A stretch of 33,685 bases of DNA from assembly GCA_016208085.1 (NCBI GenBank), contig JACQYT010000045.1, forward strand, positions 1-33,685, in the 5' to 3' direction. Of this stretch, positions 26,075 through 33,685 are shown piece by piece. The stretch is from Elusimicrobiota bacterium (GTDB taxonomy: Bacteria > Elusimicrobiota > Elusimicrobia > Elusimicrobiales > UBA9959). Position 1 is the stretch's first letter; every line of letters starts with the position of its first letter. The notes beneath the pieces were generated by a model that was not told the DNA's origin, did not search any database, and was given only the letters and a program-made list of their open reading frames with translations. The position numbers and the translations under genes were made by a program.

Positions 26075-26992
26075 ATGCAGACAACCGAAATTCCTTTTAT
26101 CTCCAACATCGAGCTTACGTCGCTGTGCAACTATGACTGCCCCATCTGCGTATCCAAGCGCGACGCTTCAGGCCATATGGCCCCAGATACGCTGAACAAG
26201 ATCATCGAGACAAACCGCCCAATCCTGAAAGACCAGCGGATCTGGTTGCATCACAGGGGCGAACCACTGATGAATCCCCATCTGGAGGAGTCTGTCACCG
26301 CGCTATCCGCCGCAGGAGCTAAATGCCGGTTCTCGACCAACGGCGTGCTGCTTACGGAGAAACGGATAGAGAGCCTGTTGGCGACGCCTCTCGACGCAAT
26401 AGTTGTCTCCGCGATCACAAACATACCAGGGGACTACGTAAAGCTACGCGGAAAGGACAACATGGAACTTGTCCAGAAGAATATCACGGCACTGCAGAAA
26501 GCGGCAAGCGCCGCTGGTTCAAAAACAAAACTTCAGGCTATGTGCCTCGATTACGGCCAGAGCAAGAAAGATATCGGGGAATTCGTCGAGCATTACCATG
26601 CCCTGTCAGTGGAGGTTTCGGTTCATTCCTTCTCCTCGCGCGTAGGACACTCCAGGTATTCGCCGCACACGCCGCGGACTGTGCGCAAGGAGTCTGGCCG
26701 AGCCGTCTGCCATTGGCCGTTCACAAGGCTGGTCATTCTTTGCGACGCGAGCGTGACAATGTGCTGCTACGACATGTCCGCCAGGCTGCGATTGGGAAAC
26801 CTGCGGGACTACAACTACTCGATCATGGAATTCTGGCATTCTCCGCAGTATTCAGAAGCGCGCAGGAAGCACAACGACCTCCGGGTGGACGGCCCGTGCG
26901 CCGAATGCTCCGATTGGATTTACGAAAACCCAAACTTCCCTCCGGAAAGGCCCTATGTGCGGATTTTTCCTCCCGGGACCAAGTATGAATGA
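26075..26992 (+). CDS. Radical SAM protein with SPASM-type C-terminus (3)
   Basis: A 305-residue protein. The ATG at 26075 is preferred over the earlier in-frame ATG at 26006 because the family begins just before IELTSLCNYDCPIC (C18, C22, C25). HHRGEPLMNP replaces the usual GGEP and is common in this subgroup. The C-terminal part CHWPF...DASVTMCCYD...LGNL...FWHSPQY...CAEC is the single SPASM-cluster pattern. The gene starts 4 bases after the phosphorylase stop and overlaps the next gene by 8. Confidence 0.85.
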   Translation: MQTTEIPFISNIELTSLCNYDCPICVSKRDASGHMAPDTLNKIIETNRPILKDQRIWLHHRGEPLMNPHLEESVTALSAAGAKCRFSTNGVLLTEKRIESLLATPLDAIVVSAITNIPGDYVKLRGKDNMELVQKNITALQKAASAAGSKTKLQAMCLDYGQSKKDIGEFVEHYHALSVEVSVHSFSSRVGHSRYSPHTPRTVRKESGRAVCHWPFTRLVILCDASVTMCCYDMSARLRLGNLRDYNYSIMEFWHSPQYSEARRKHNDLRVDGPCAECSDWIYENPNFPPERPYVRIFPPGTKYE

Positions 26993-28020
26993 GCAGTCCA
27001 AGAAGTGGCGCCGTATCTACATCGAACTTACAGACCGGTGCAATATGCGATGTTCTTTTTGCCCTCGGTCCAAAGCTGAAGGAACTGGCGACGACATGCC
27101 GCTGCCGCGTTTCAAGGCGCTTATTGACGATATCGCCGCGAACATCCCCTACAGCATAGTATACCTGCATTACCTGGGCGAACCGCTTTTGTATTCCCGT
27201 CTGCCGGAGGCCCTGGCATACTGCGCCGAACGTGGCTTGCGCGCCGGGCTGACGACCAACGGCCTGCTGCTGCAACAATGCTCCGCCGCCCTCGCCGCCA
27301 GCACCTTGGACCAGATAAACGTGTCCTACCAGGACGGCACAGAAACTTTTATGAACGAGCGTCTCCCCGAAGTTTCGGCCGGCGCGTATCTGCGCTCGGT
27401 TTCGGCCGGTATCTCGGAGGTTCGGGAGAAAGGATTCAAGGGAACTGTCAAATTAAAACTTATGACTACCGGTCCGGCATCCTATTTTTCCGGCAGCAAA
27501 TACAGCAATATCGAGACCCCGGAGGCCTTTTCTCTGGCCGTCAGGGGTGTATTCGAGTTTGATGGGGAGGTCCATGACGGGAGATCAGGCCAGGCTGGTT
27601 GCCGGGGTTGACTGTTCCTCTCACTACATGTATGTTCTCGCCGACAAACTCATCGTAGAGACCTGCCCGTTCACCAACTGGGGGAACTGGGAGCAGGGCG
27701 CCTGGCCGGCTTTCTTCGGCGTCTGCGATGGTATCGACGGTCAGATGGTGGTGCGGCGCGACGGAACCCTTTTGCCCTGCTGCAACGATATAGGCGCCAG
27801 GCTTAACCTGGGCAACTGTTTCGAACAACCGCTCAGCGCGCTCCTCGCCTCCGGAGAAACCAAAGTTTTCACCAAAAAACTGCGGTCCGGGCGCATGCCC
27901 AATCAGGTGTGCCGCAGGTGCAAAGGCGACCTATCCTTCTGGACGTCACTGAAGCGCCAGGCGTTCGCGCTGGCGAATATCCCGGAGTCCGGTTCGGTTA
28001 CGAAAAGAATAGTCCTGTAA
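26985..28020 (+). CDS. Radical SAM/SPASM protein (4), split by an apparent one-base frameshift
   Basis: The first frame (from the ATG at 26985) has IELTDRCNMRCSFCPRSKAE (C19, C23, C26), LGEPLLYSR and the barrel, then drifts into non-homologous sequence and stops at 27611. From about 27547 the +1 frame carries the missing C-terminal half: LMGRSMTGDQ, HYMYVLADKLIVETCPFTNW, GTLLPCCNDI, LNLGNC and CRRCKGD. This pattern of SPASM cysteines is the counterpart of protein 3. The joint falls at the GGGG around 27544-27547. The restored protein is about 344 residues and highly similar in layout to the preceding gene. As written it would be two polypeptides. Confidence 0.75.
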
Positions 28021-28030
28021 GCGGAGAACT

Positions 28031-28843
28031 ATGAGTGAAAAAGTAATTTTAATCACGGGGTGCGGCAGCGGACTGGGGCGCATCTTGGCAACTCTGGCTG
28101 CGGAGAGGGGACACCGAGTTTACGCGGGGACCCGCTCCCCATCGCGCTTGTACGGCTTTTTTCGCGGCCCCCAGTCCCCTGTGCCGATAAAATTGGACCC
28201 GGCCAATGATCTCTCCGTAGCGCGTGCCATAAGGCTTATCGCCCGGAAAGAAAAGAGGATAGACGTCCTGATAAACAACGCGGCGTACGGGTTGGCTGGT
28301 CCGATGGAAACCATCCGGCCCGCCGAACTGCTGAACAGCCTGAACGTGAACCTTTGCGGCCCTTTGCGATGCATCAAAAACGTCCTCCCACTGATGCGTG
28401 CGCAAAATAAAGGGTGGATAATCAATATCGGGAGCCTGCGCGGAGTAATGGGAGGCAGGTTCCTAGGCAGCTACGGGAGTTCCAAGGCCGCCCTCGACAG
28501 TATTTCCGAGTCCCTACGGCACGAACTGCGCGGATCCGGGATAAACGTATCGGTAGTGATACCGGGCTTTTTCCCGTCGTCTTTCGGAGAGCACGCACGC
28601 TACGGGTCAGACCGGTCTGGGGCCGGCGCATACGCCGCGGACTTCGGGGAATACCTGGCGCGCGTAAAGGCTTGCACTGCCGCGCCCGGAGACAAAGAGG
28701 CCGTAAAGATCTCTGGCGCGGTACTGGACATGGTGGAGAGGGGAAAAGATGTCTTCCGCCTTATTCCGGATCCCGCCACCCTTGCGGCTGTCGCGCTAAA
28801 ATTAAGACGCCCTTCCGAACTGATACATGAGCGATTGAGGTGA
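28031..28843 (+). CDS. Short-chain dehydrogenase/reductase
   Basis: A 270-residue protein. The NAD(P)-binding glycine motif TGCGSGLG is at 9-16, NNAAYG in the middle, the catalytic serine in INIGSLRG, and YGSSK at 148-152 gives the YxxxK pair. The size is normal for a classical SDR. It should oxidise or reduce an alcohol/ketone on the pathway substrate. A GGAG ribosome site precedes the ATG, 10 bases after the fourth radical SAM gene. Confidence 0.87.
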   Translation: MSEKVILITGCGSGLGRILATLAAERGHRVYAGTRSPSRLYGFFRGPQSPVPIKLDPANDLSVARAIRLIARKEKRIDVLINNAAYGLAGPMETIRPAELLNSLNVNLCGPLRCIKNVLPLMRAQNKGWIINIGSLRGVMGGRFLGSYGSSKAALDSISESLRHELRGSGINVSVVIPGFFPSSFGEHARYGSDRSGAGAYAADFGEYLARVKACTAAPGDKEAVKISGAVLDMVERGKDVFRLIPDPATLAAVALKLRRPSELIHERLR

Positions 28844-28847
28844 CAAC

Positions 28848-30077
28848 ATGAAGAAATTTAATATTTTCCGGCACGCGACTCATAGGATAACGGAAGAGGA
28901 ATTAAAAAAACTGGCGGCTGCGCACGGCAAAAGCGTGGCGGAAATGCGCAGTGAAATCGCTCACGCCATTAAAGACCTGCAGTATACGCAGAAAGAAATA
29001 CGCCATATCATTTCGCAGAATAAGTATTGCGTTCTCCCGGATCATGGCGCAGGGATTGGCCGGTACGGCGCTGGCGACGGATTGTCTCGGTTCTTCCTGT
29101 GCCACGACAATGGCAAAGCAGGCAAACAGGCCAGACGGCGGGATTCCGCCCTGGTCACCGGGTTCGGCCCGACTAATTCGCCGACCGCCGGAACCCTTTC
29201 GGTCATATTCTGCATCCTGGAGATCCAACGCCGGACCGGTTTCTACACACACATAATCATTTCAGACCTGGGCGCGTTCAACTCGCGCAAGAAGCCGCTC
29301 TCCTCGCTGTACGGCAACGCCCGAAGGTTCGTGCAGTTCATTAAAAAATTGGGGTTTGACGAATCCCGCGGCGAAATACGGACGCATGCCCACCATGACT
29401 TTCTTAAGGCTTTCGCGCTTTCCTCAAGCGTGCTGACGATAAAGGATTTCCTCCATAACGAAGAGGCCACGGAAGAGATGTACAAGCGCCTTAATCTTCA
29501 AGGGAACGACTTCTCGGTAATGGTGGACAAGACTTTTACCGTCACTGATATCCTGCTGCCGATACTGCGAGACAGGGCCAAGACCGTAATAGTAGTCGCG
29601 GGCCTCGAGGAGCATTATTACCCAAAACTCGCCAGAATGGCGGTAGAGCGGCTCCGGAATACCGGCGGCGGCCTCAAGGAGATGATAGCTCCGGATGCCA
29701 GCGTCTGCGCGTTTTACGGACGACTGATAGAGGGGCTTTTTCCTTACGTAAAAATGTCTAAGAGCATACCGGAATCTTCGATAAACATAGGAGAACCCGA
29801 AGCGAAAATCCGGCGGAAAATACTCACTTCAGAGGCGCGGAACGAGCATGTCATTTTACAGATGATGGAATTAGCCTCAGACTGGGACGGGGAAAAACGC
29901 AAGCGTGCGGCGGCAGCTTTTTCAAAAGCCCAGAAATCCGATACCGCTCCGTGGAACGCTTTCAAACAGGAGTACCTCAGGTTCATACTGAAGGTTAAAA
30001 AACTTTGGGATGAGACCGAGAACTGCCTGCTCTCCGATGCGGAAATGAAGCGCGAGTTGTTTCCCGGAGGGAAATGA
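28848..30077 (+). CDS. TrpRS-like class I aminoacyl-tRNA synthetase homologue lacking HIGH histidines
   Basis: A 409-residue protein. VTGFGPTNSPTAGTLSVI (about 103-120) aligns with the nucleotide-binding start of class I synthetases, but the HxGH positions read TAGT. The KMSKS loop is intact (VKMSKSIPESSI, 302-306 for KMSKS), and the flanking EPEAKIRRKI resembles the TrpRS of archaea/eukaryotes. There is no recognisable bacterial TrpRS anticodon-binding end. Stand-alone synthetase paralogues in biosynthetic operons either activate an amino acid for transfer or act as resistant copies. The missing histidines argue against ordinary tRNA charging. The gap to the SDR gene is 4 bases; the stop overlaps the HAD gene by 4. 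Confidence 0.72.
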   Translation: MKKFNIFRHATHRITEEELKKLAAAHGKSVAEMRSEIAHAIKDLQYTQKEIRHIISQNKYCVLPDHGAGIGRYGAGDGLSRFFLCHDNGKAGKQARRRDSALVTGFGPTNSPTAGTLSVIFCILEIQRRTGFYTHIIISDLGAFNSRKKPLSSLYGNARRFVQFIKKLGFDESRGEIRTHAHHDFLKAFALSSSVLTIKDFLHNEEATEEMYKRLNLQGNDFSVMVDKTFTVTDILLPILRDRAKTVIVVAGLEEHYYPKLARMAVERLRNTGGGLKEMIAPDASVCAFYGRLIEGLFPYVKMSKSIPESSINIGEPEAKIRRKILTSEARNEHVILQMMELASDWDGEKRKRAAAAFSKAQKSDTAPWNAFKQEYLRFILKVKKLWDETENCLLSDAEMKRELFPGGK

Positions 30078-30883
30078 GGCCGGACTACATATTTGCCGAC
30101 CTCGACGGGGTAATCGCCGAAGGGGAAAAGATTTCACGCCCCGCCGCGGCCTTCCTGAGATTTTGCAAAAAGAGCCGCCTCAAGGTATGCCCTGTAACTG
30201 GTAGGAGTTGGCCCCATGCCAGGCACATACTCCGGGCCGGAGGGTTCAGTGGACCATACATTCTTGAGGACGGCGCGGTCATTCTTTCCGGGTCGGGGAA
30301 AGAGATATCCGCCACCCCCTTGCCACGGAGAACGGTCACGCTGGTCGCGGACGTGCTTAAAAAGATCCGGACCGAGTACGCCGTATTCTGCCATGAAAGC
30401 AGGGACTACTATATATGGCCTGGACCTTCCGGCATCATTCCCTTCACCCCGCCGCGCGGAAGCGCCATGTTTGCCTGCGCTGACACCCGGGAATTCGTTA
30501 ACGCTGCTGCCACGATGAAAGCCCGCAAAATAGTGATCTCCTCAAAACTAAAACTCAACTCTCCGGAATACGGTTTGAAGGTACAGGCATCGGAGGGGGG
30601 CTACTACGCCTTCCTTGCGCCGGGAATGGATAAAGGGGCCGCCATCAGCGCCTTCCTGCGGCGGGCCGGCATACAGCCTGAGAAGGTATGGGTCTGCGGG
30701 AATGACTGGAATGACATTTCCATGTTCCGACTGCCTGTCGGATTCCGCGCTGCGGTCCGGACCCAACATACCCCTCCTGAACTGATTGGCATGGCCGATA
30801 TTGTTTTCAACGGTAGGATTGACGCACGGGTGTTAACAGCGAAACTTCAGCAGCAATTGCGCGCTGGGGACCGCGCCAGGTGA
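30074..30883 (+). CDS. HAD-superfamily phosphatase (Cof/sucrose-phosphatase-like)
   Basis: A 269-residue protein. DLDGV at 9-13 provides the nucleophile Asp9 and acid/base Asp11, VTGRS is motif II, MDKGAAI supplies the lysine, and GNDWNDISMF (about 212-221) is motif IV. All catalytic motifs are present, with a C2-type cap in the middle. It should remove phosphate from a small molecule such as a sugar or nucleotide-derived intermediate. It is translationally coupled (ATGA) to the synthetase-like gene. Confidence 0.85.
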   Translation: MRPDYIFADLDGVIAEGEKISRPAAAFLRFCKKSRLKVCPVTGRSWPHARHILRAGGFSGPYILEDGAVILSGSGKEISATPLPRRTVTLVADVLKKIRTEYAVFCHESRDYYIWPGPSGIIPFTPPRGSAMFACADTREFVNAAATMKARKIVISSKLKLNSPEYGLKVQASEGGYYAFLAPGMDKGAAISAFLRRAGIQPEKVWVCGNDWNDISMFRLPVGFRAAVRTQHTPPELIGMADIVFNGRIDARVLTAKLQQQLRAGDRAR

Positions 30884-30926
30884 CTTTATCTAGATGGATA
30901 ACCGCCGCCGTAATACACGCTGACAT

Positions 30927-32234
30927 ATGTCCATAAACACAAATTTTGATGGATTCCATTTTAAGAGCCCGCGTGCGTTCTGGCATATCTGGGGCGCGGA
31001 ATTCTTTGTGGCACTGGGCAACGGGGTCACGATATTTGCCATTAGCATCTGGGCTTGGAAGCTTACCGGAAGCGCCACCGCTTTAGCGCTAACGAGTTTT
31101 TTCGGCTTCCTGCCATCAATTCTGCTCGGTGCCTTCGCTGGTACGTTGGTAGACTATTACAACCGTAAACTTATCCTGCTAATCTGCGGCTGCGGTGAAA
31201 TGCTGGGCGCCGGATTTTTATTGTACCTATTCAGCACCGGTGCTATTACTCTTAACTATGTTTATGCGGTTAATTTTTGCGTAGGCTGTTTTTCGGCTGT
31301 GCACTATCCGGCATATCAGGCTGCGGTTTCCGCTATACTTCCTAGGACAGAGTATGTCCGTGCAGGAGGCCTTACCTCTTTTATCGAAACGTCTTCCCGC
31401 GTATTTTCCCCGGTTTTGGCGGGAGCGATACTCGGATTGGCCTCTATAAATTCGGTCTTGGCACTGGACTTCCTGCTCTGCCTGACCTCTATTATATTAT
31501 TAGCGCCGATTAAGCTCCCTCATGCAAGTCATGTCACAACTCCGAAAAGGTCTTTTCTGAAAGATTCCCTCTTCGGGTTAAAGTTCATCTTTGAACATAA
31601 GAGTTTTCGTCACCTGCTAATCCTGTTCTTTTATTTTAACCTAATCGTAGTTTTCAGCTTTACCCTGTTTACTCCGATGCTCATGGCTAGGACCAACAAC
31701 AACGAGGTGCTCGTGGCCAGCATAAGGTCAATGGGAGCCATCGGTGGGGTAATAGGGAGCATCCTCGCCGCAATATGGGGAGGCTTCCGAAAAAAAACAG
31801 ATACTATACTTGCCGGGATGGCGGGGATGGGTTTATTTATAGCTCTTGCCGGGTTCTCACGCGAATACGCATTACTAATGGTGGCGTCACTGGGCGTTTC
31901 ACTAACAATCCCATTCATCAATGCTTCTACCCAAGCATTATGGCAATCCAAGGTTGCGCATAGCATACAAGGCAGAGTCTTTGCCGCAAGGCGCATGATA
32001 TCTCAAATGGCCGCGCCTATCGCCATGCTTTTAGCCGGCCCGCTAGCTGACCGCGTGTTCGAACCCATTGGACGAAACGGGGGCTCTACAATACAGGTAT
32101 TGGCCGGAACAGGCAAAGGCGCGGGTATGGCGCTTTTATTTATACTCATTGGCGTTACGGCGGTCTTTATCAGCGTATTCGGCTATTCGTCCAAAGCCAT
32201 ACGGAACGCGGAAGAACTCCTGCCGAACGCCTGA
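30927..32234 (+). CDS. MFS exporter
   Basis: A 435-residue membrane protein with about 10-12 hydrophobic segments. FWHIWGAEFFVALGNGVTIF starts helix 1, DYYNRKLILLICG is the loop-2 region, and the conserved YPAYQAAVSAILP of the macrolide-efflux and EntS-type group is near residue 128. It should export the pathway product or protect the producer. It begins 43 bases after the HAD gene, with no clear terminator between, so it is probably in the same transcript. Confidence 0.87.
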   Translation: MSINTNFDGFHFKSPRAFWHIWGAEFFVALGNGVTIFAISIWAWKLTGSATALALTSFFGFLPSILLGAFAGTLVDYYNRKLILLICGCGEMLGAGFLLYLFSTGAITLNYVYAVNFCVGCFSAVHYPAYQAAVSAILPRTEYVRAGGLTSFIETSSRVFSPVLAGAILGLASINSVLALDFLLCLTSIILLAPIKLPHASHVTTPKRSFLKDSLFGLKFIFEHKSFRHLLILFFYFNLIVVFSFTLFTPMLMARTNNNEVLVASIRSMGAIGGVIGSILAAIWGGFRKKTDTILAGMAGMGLFIALAGFSREYALLMVASLGVSLTIPFINASTQALWQSKVAHSIQGRVFAARRMISQMAAPIAMLLAGPLADRVFEPIGRNGGSTIQVLAGTGKGAGMALLFILIGVTAVFISVFGYSSKAIRNAEELLPNA

Positions 32235-32268
32235 TTCATCCGTATATATATAGTCCCAGGTGTAAGCT

Positions 32269-33138
32269 ATGCCTACAAAGAAATCAGACCTCAATGGTAT
32301 CGCCAGCATTAAATCCTTGAGAGTTATCGTAACGACACGGTGCAACGCTAAACTCCTTAAACCGCAGGCAGACTCTCCCGGAGTATGCGAGTTCTGCTAC
32401 AGGCAGAAGGAGCAGGTGTCCGGCGATAGGGAGACAATAGACCAGCTGCTGAAGAATATCTCAAAAAATCCTAATATACGTTCGCTGATCTTTACGGGTG
32501 GAGAGCCCCTGGTCTCGCGCCACCCAAGATACCTACTGAAATCGGCTTTCAGCATCGGTTTTCACAACACAATACACACAAATGGGCTCACTCTTGAAAA
32601 AAACAAGGAGACGCTTAAATATCTCATTTGCGTATCGCTGCCGCTAGATGGGTCAAACGCGGAAATTGCGGACTACTATAGGGGCGTCGGGTATTTCAAT
32701 ACCTTGCAGAACTGCCTAGACCTGCTGCATGCGAACGCAAAAAATATCGGTTTACACACATTGCTTACTCCGTATAATATTGCCGACCTCGAAAACATGG
32801 CAGTCTTTGCGCAGAAGCATGCGCCAATGTATTGGTTCATTAAGCAGTTCAGGGCAGCCAACTTGGCTGCGGGATCAAACTCTAAACATTACGGCCTTGA
32901 AACATCCCAGTTTCAAAAATCCGTACAGGACCTGATTCACAAATACCCGTCCCTCAACATATTTGCCTCGGCATCTTCCGGCATGCCATCGCAAACGCTG
33001 TTCGTTTACTTGGATGGACGCGTTTTCGCGCACATGCCTGGGCACCAAGATAATGTCCTTGTCGGGAATCTGCTATCAGATAGCTGGGAAGAGTTGGCCA
33101 TATCATTTGCGAATTATCAGACAGATCCTGCGCATTAG
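32269..33138 (+). CDS. Radical SAM protein with expanded CX14CX2C motif (5)
   Basis: A 289-residue protein. The cluster cysteines are C25, C40 and C43 (TTRCN, then 13 residues, then CEFCYR), so the first loop is longer than the usual CxxxCxxC. TGGEP at 76-80 and HTNGLTLE are normal radical SAM features. The C-terminus has no SPASM cysteines (PSQTLFVYLDGRVFAHMPGH) but keeps the YLDGRVF and GNLL pattern of that domain, as if the auxiliary cluster was lost. It lies 34 bases after the exporter and is the last gene of the operon. The substrate is unknown. Confidence 0.78.
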   Translation: MPTKKSDLNGIASIKSLRVIVTTRCNAKLLKPQADSPGVCEFCYRQKEQVSGDRETIDQLLKNISKNPNIRSLIFTGGEPLVSRHPRYLLKSAFSIGFHNTIHTNGLTLEKNKETLKYLICVSLPLDGSNAEIADYYRGVGYFNTLQNCLDLLHANAKNIGLHTLLTPYNIADLENMAVFAQKHAPMYWFIKQFRAANLAAGSNSKHYGLETSQFQKSVQDLIHKYPSLNIFASASSGMPSQTLFVYLDGRVFAHMPGHQDNVLVGNLLSDSWEELAISFANYQTDPAH

Positions 33139-33317
33139 GCATGCTTGATGTTTGCCAGACACTTGGGAACCAGGCTGCGACTGTGAAACCCTCACTCGGA
33201 TTAAGGTTGGACACATTTTTGAAGGCTTCTGGAGGACCAAAGAGAAATCCAAAAACTGATCCAACCTGGATTATTTTTACCAGAGAGGGGAAACTGCAAT
33301 AAGGTAATTCCTTAACT

Positions 33318-33392
33318 GGTGGCCATAATCCCCGAAAAAGAAAAAAATAAATGCGGGGATGTACGGCCTGCCCGGCAGGCCAGGAGCGGCCC
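33318..33392 (+). repeat. Intergenic repeat, copy B
   Basis: Contains the same ordered blocks as copy A near 6.6 kb, on the opposite strand: GGTGGCCATAA, an A-rich spacer, ATGCGGGG, GTACGGCCTGCC, GGCAGGCC and GGAGCGGCC. A hairpin GGCCTGC/GCAGGCC is kept although its loop sequence differs (compensated symmetry), which suggests selection for the structure or recent spread. Confidence 0.7.
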
Positions 33393-33685
33393 GGCCAAGG
33401 CCTACGTTTATTGGGCCGGCTGGCGGCGCAGAAGGAGGTTTTTATAAGATGTAGCCTACCGGCGGAGCAAGAGCGAAGGCGCGTAGTGCCGAGCCTTGCG
33501 AACACGCTTCTCGCGGCAAGGAGCAGTGCGGGGCCGCGTTGCGGGGCCACGCCTGCGACGACATCTCGCGGGTAAGATCAGCAATACAATGTTTTGAGTA
33601 CCGGATAAACGGTCCGGTTTATACGGGACCAAAGTTCATCCGAATGTAATAATACAGACTTTTCCCGGCTGGCGGGATACGGGTT
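33393..33685. other. Non-coding 3' end of window
   Basis: No gene is convincing here. The sequence is GC-rich, with short inverted motifs (GCGGGGCCGCGTTGCGGGGCC). The small open frames have skewed Arg/Ala-rich composition typical of spurious reading of GC-rich DNA. The stretch 33139-33317 before the repeat is also gene-free and has only a weak hairpin (ATCC/GGAT then TATTTTT, about 33260-33277) that might end the radical SAM transcript. It may be the continuation of a larger repeat starting with copy B. Confidence 0.4.

Noticed and set aside
22139..33138. Ribosomal peptide (RiPP) cluster with a precursor peptide
   Set aside because: SPASM proteins suggested it, but gaps between the genes are 0-43 bases, and I saw no short Cys/Gly-rich or leader-like frame inside or just outside the operon.
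33351..33575. A 74-codon open frame in the GC-rich 3' end
   Set aside because: Composition is Arg/Ala/Gly/Ser-rich as expected from reading GC-rich DNA in a random frame, it starts inside the repeat, and there is no ribosome site.

Overview
The window looks like a moderately GC-rich bacterial chromosome segment from an uncultured or little-studied lineage. It starts with central-carbon housekeeping genes and then runs into a long accessory region. The phylum cannot be fixed from sequence alone. The short C-terminal extension on the first gene (a WYDW-type domain after a transaldolase/phosphoglucose isomerase) is something I associate with Elusimicrobiota, but that is recall and not proof.

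Region 1 (1-2969): the 3' end of a fused transaldolase/glucose-6-phosphate isomerase gene with a strong terminator, a short pyruvate kinase lacking the usual C-terminal domain, and a small unknown gene. Region 2 (2970-6560): a graveyard and junction zone. It holds a scrap of DNA methyltransferase, an internally collapsed Hsp90-like ATPase, a large chimera that carries a ParA-type ATPase with a broken P-loop behind an unrelated membrane-anchored N-terminus, and an intact-looking BrnT-type toxin with a CopG-type antitoxin on the minus strand behind a near-consensus promoter.

Region 3 (7164-20912): one tightly packed plus-strand operon that I read as an anti-phage or anti-plasmid island. It has a SNF2-type helicase with C-terminal DUF3883, a STAS+GHKL ATPase fusion, a DUF4325 STAS-like protein, a PIN nuclease, an ABC-type ATPase plus HNH pair resembling Septu PtuAB (the HNH gene has an apparent one-base frameshift), a DUF1156 DNA methyltransferase, and a DUF499 ATPase with an N-terminal Swt1/HEPN-like domain. 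The helicase/methylase/ATPase trio is a known defence association. The partner-switch-like module and the Septu-like pair nested inside it are the unusual part.

Region 4 (20977-22131): more collapsed genes, an Hsp90-like ATPase and a tryptophanyl-tRNA synthetase with its middle deleted.

Region 5 (22139-33138): an operon of ten or so genes that looks like an undescribed small-molecule pathway. In order: a divergent TrpD-family phosphoribosyltransferase, two SPASM radical SAM proteins, a nucleoside-phosphorylase-family protein, two more radical SAM proteins, a short-chain dehydrogenase, a TrpRS-like class I aminoacyl-tRNA synthetase homologue without its HIGH histidines, a HAD phosphatase, an MFS exporter and a fifth radical SAM protein with an expanded cysteine motif. 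Many of the genes overlap by a few bases. No precursor peptide gene is visible between them.

Two copies of one intergenic repeat lie in opposite orientation near 6.6 kb and 33.35 kb and bracket Regions 3-5. Three genes (the HNH, the TrpD-like and the fourth radical SAM) each read as one protein only across a single-base frameshift. Read-level checking is needed to tell mutation from assembly error.
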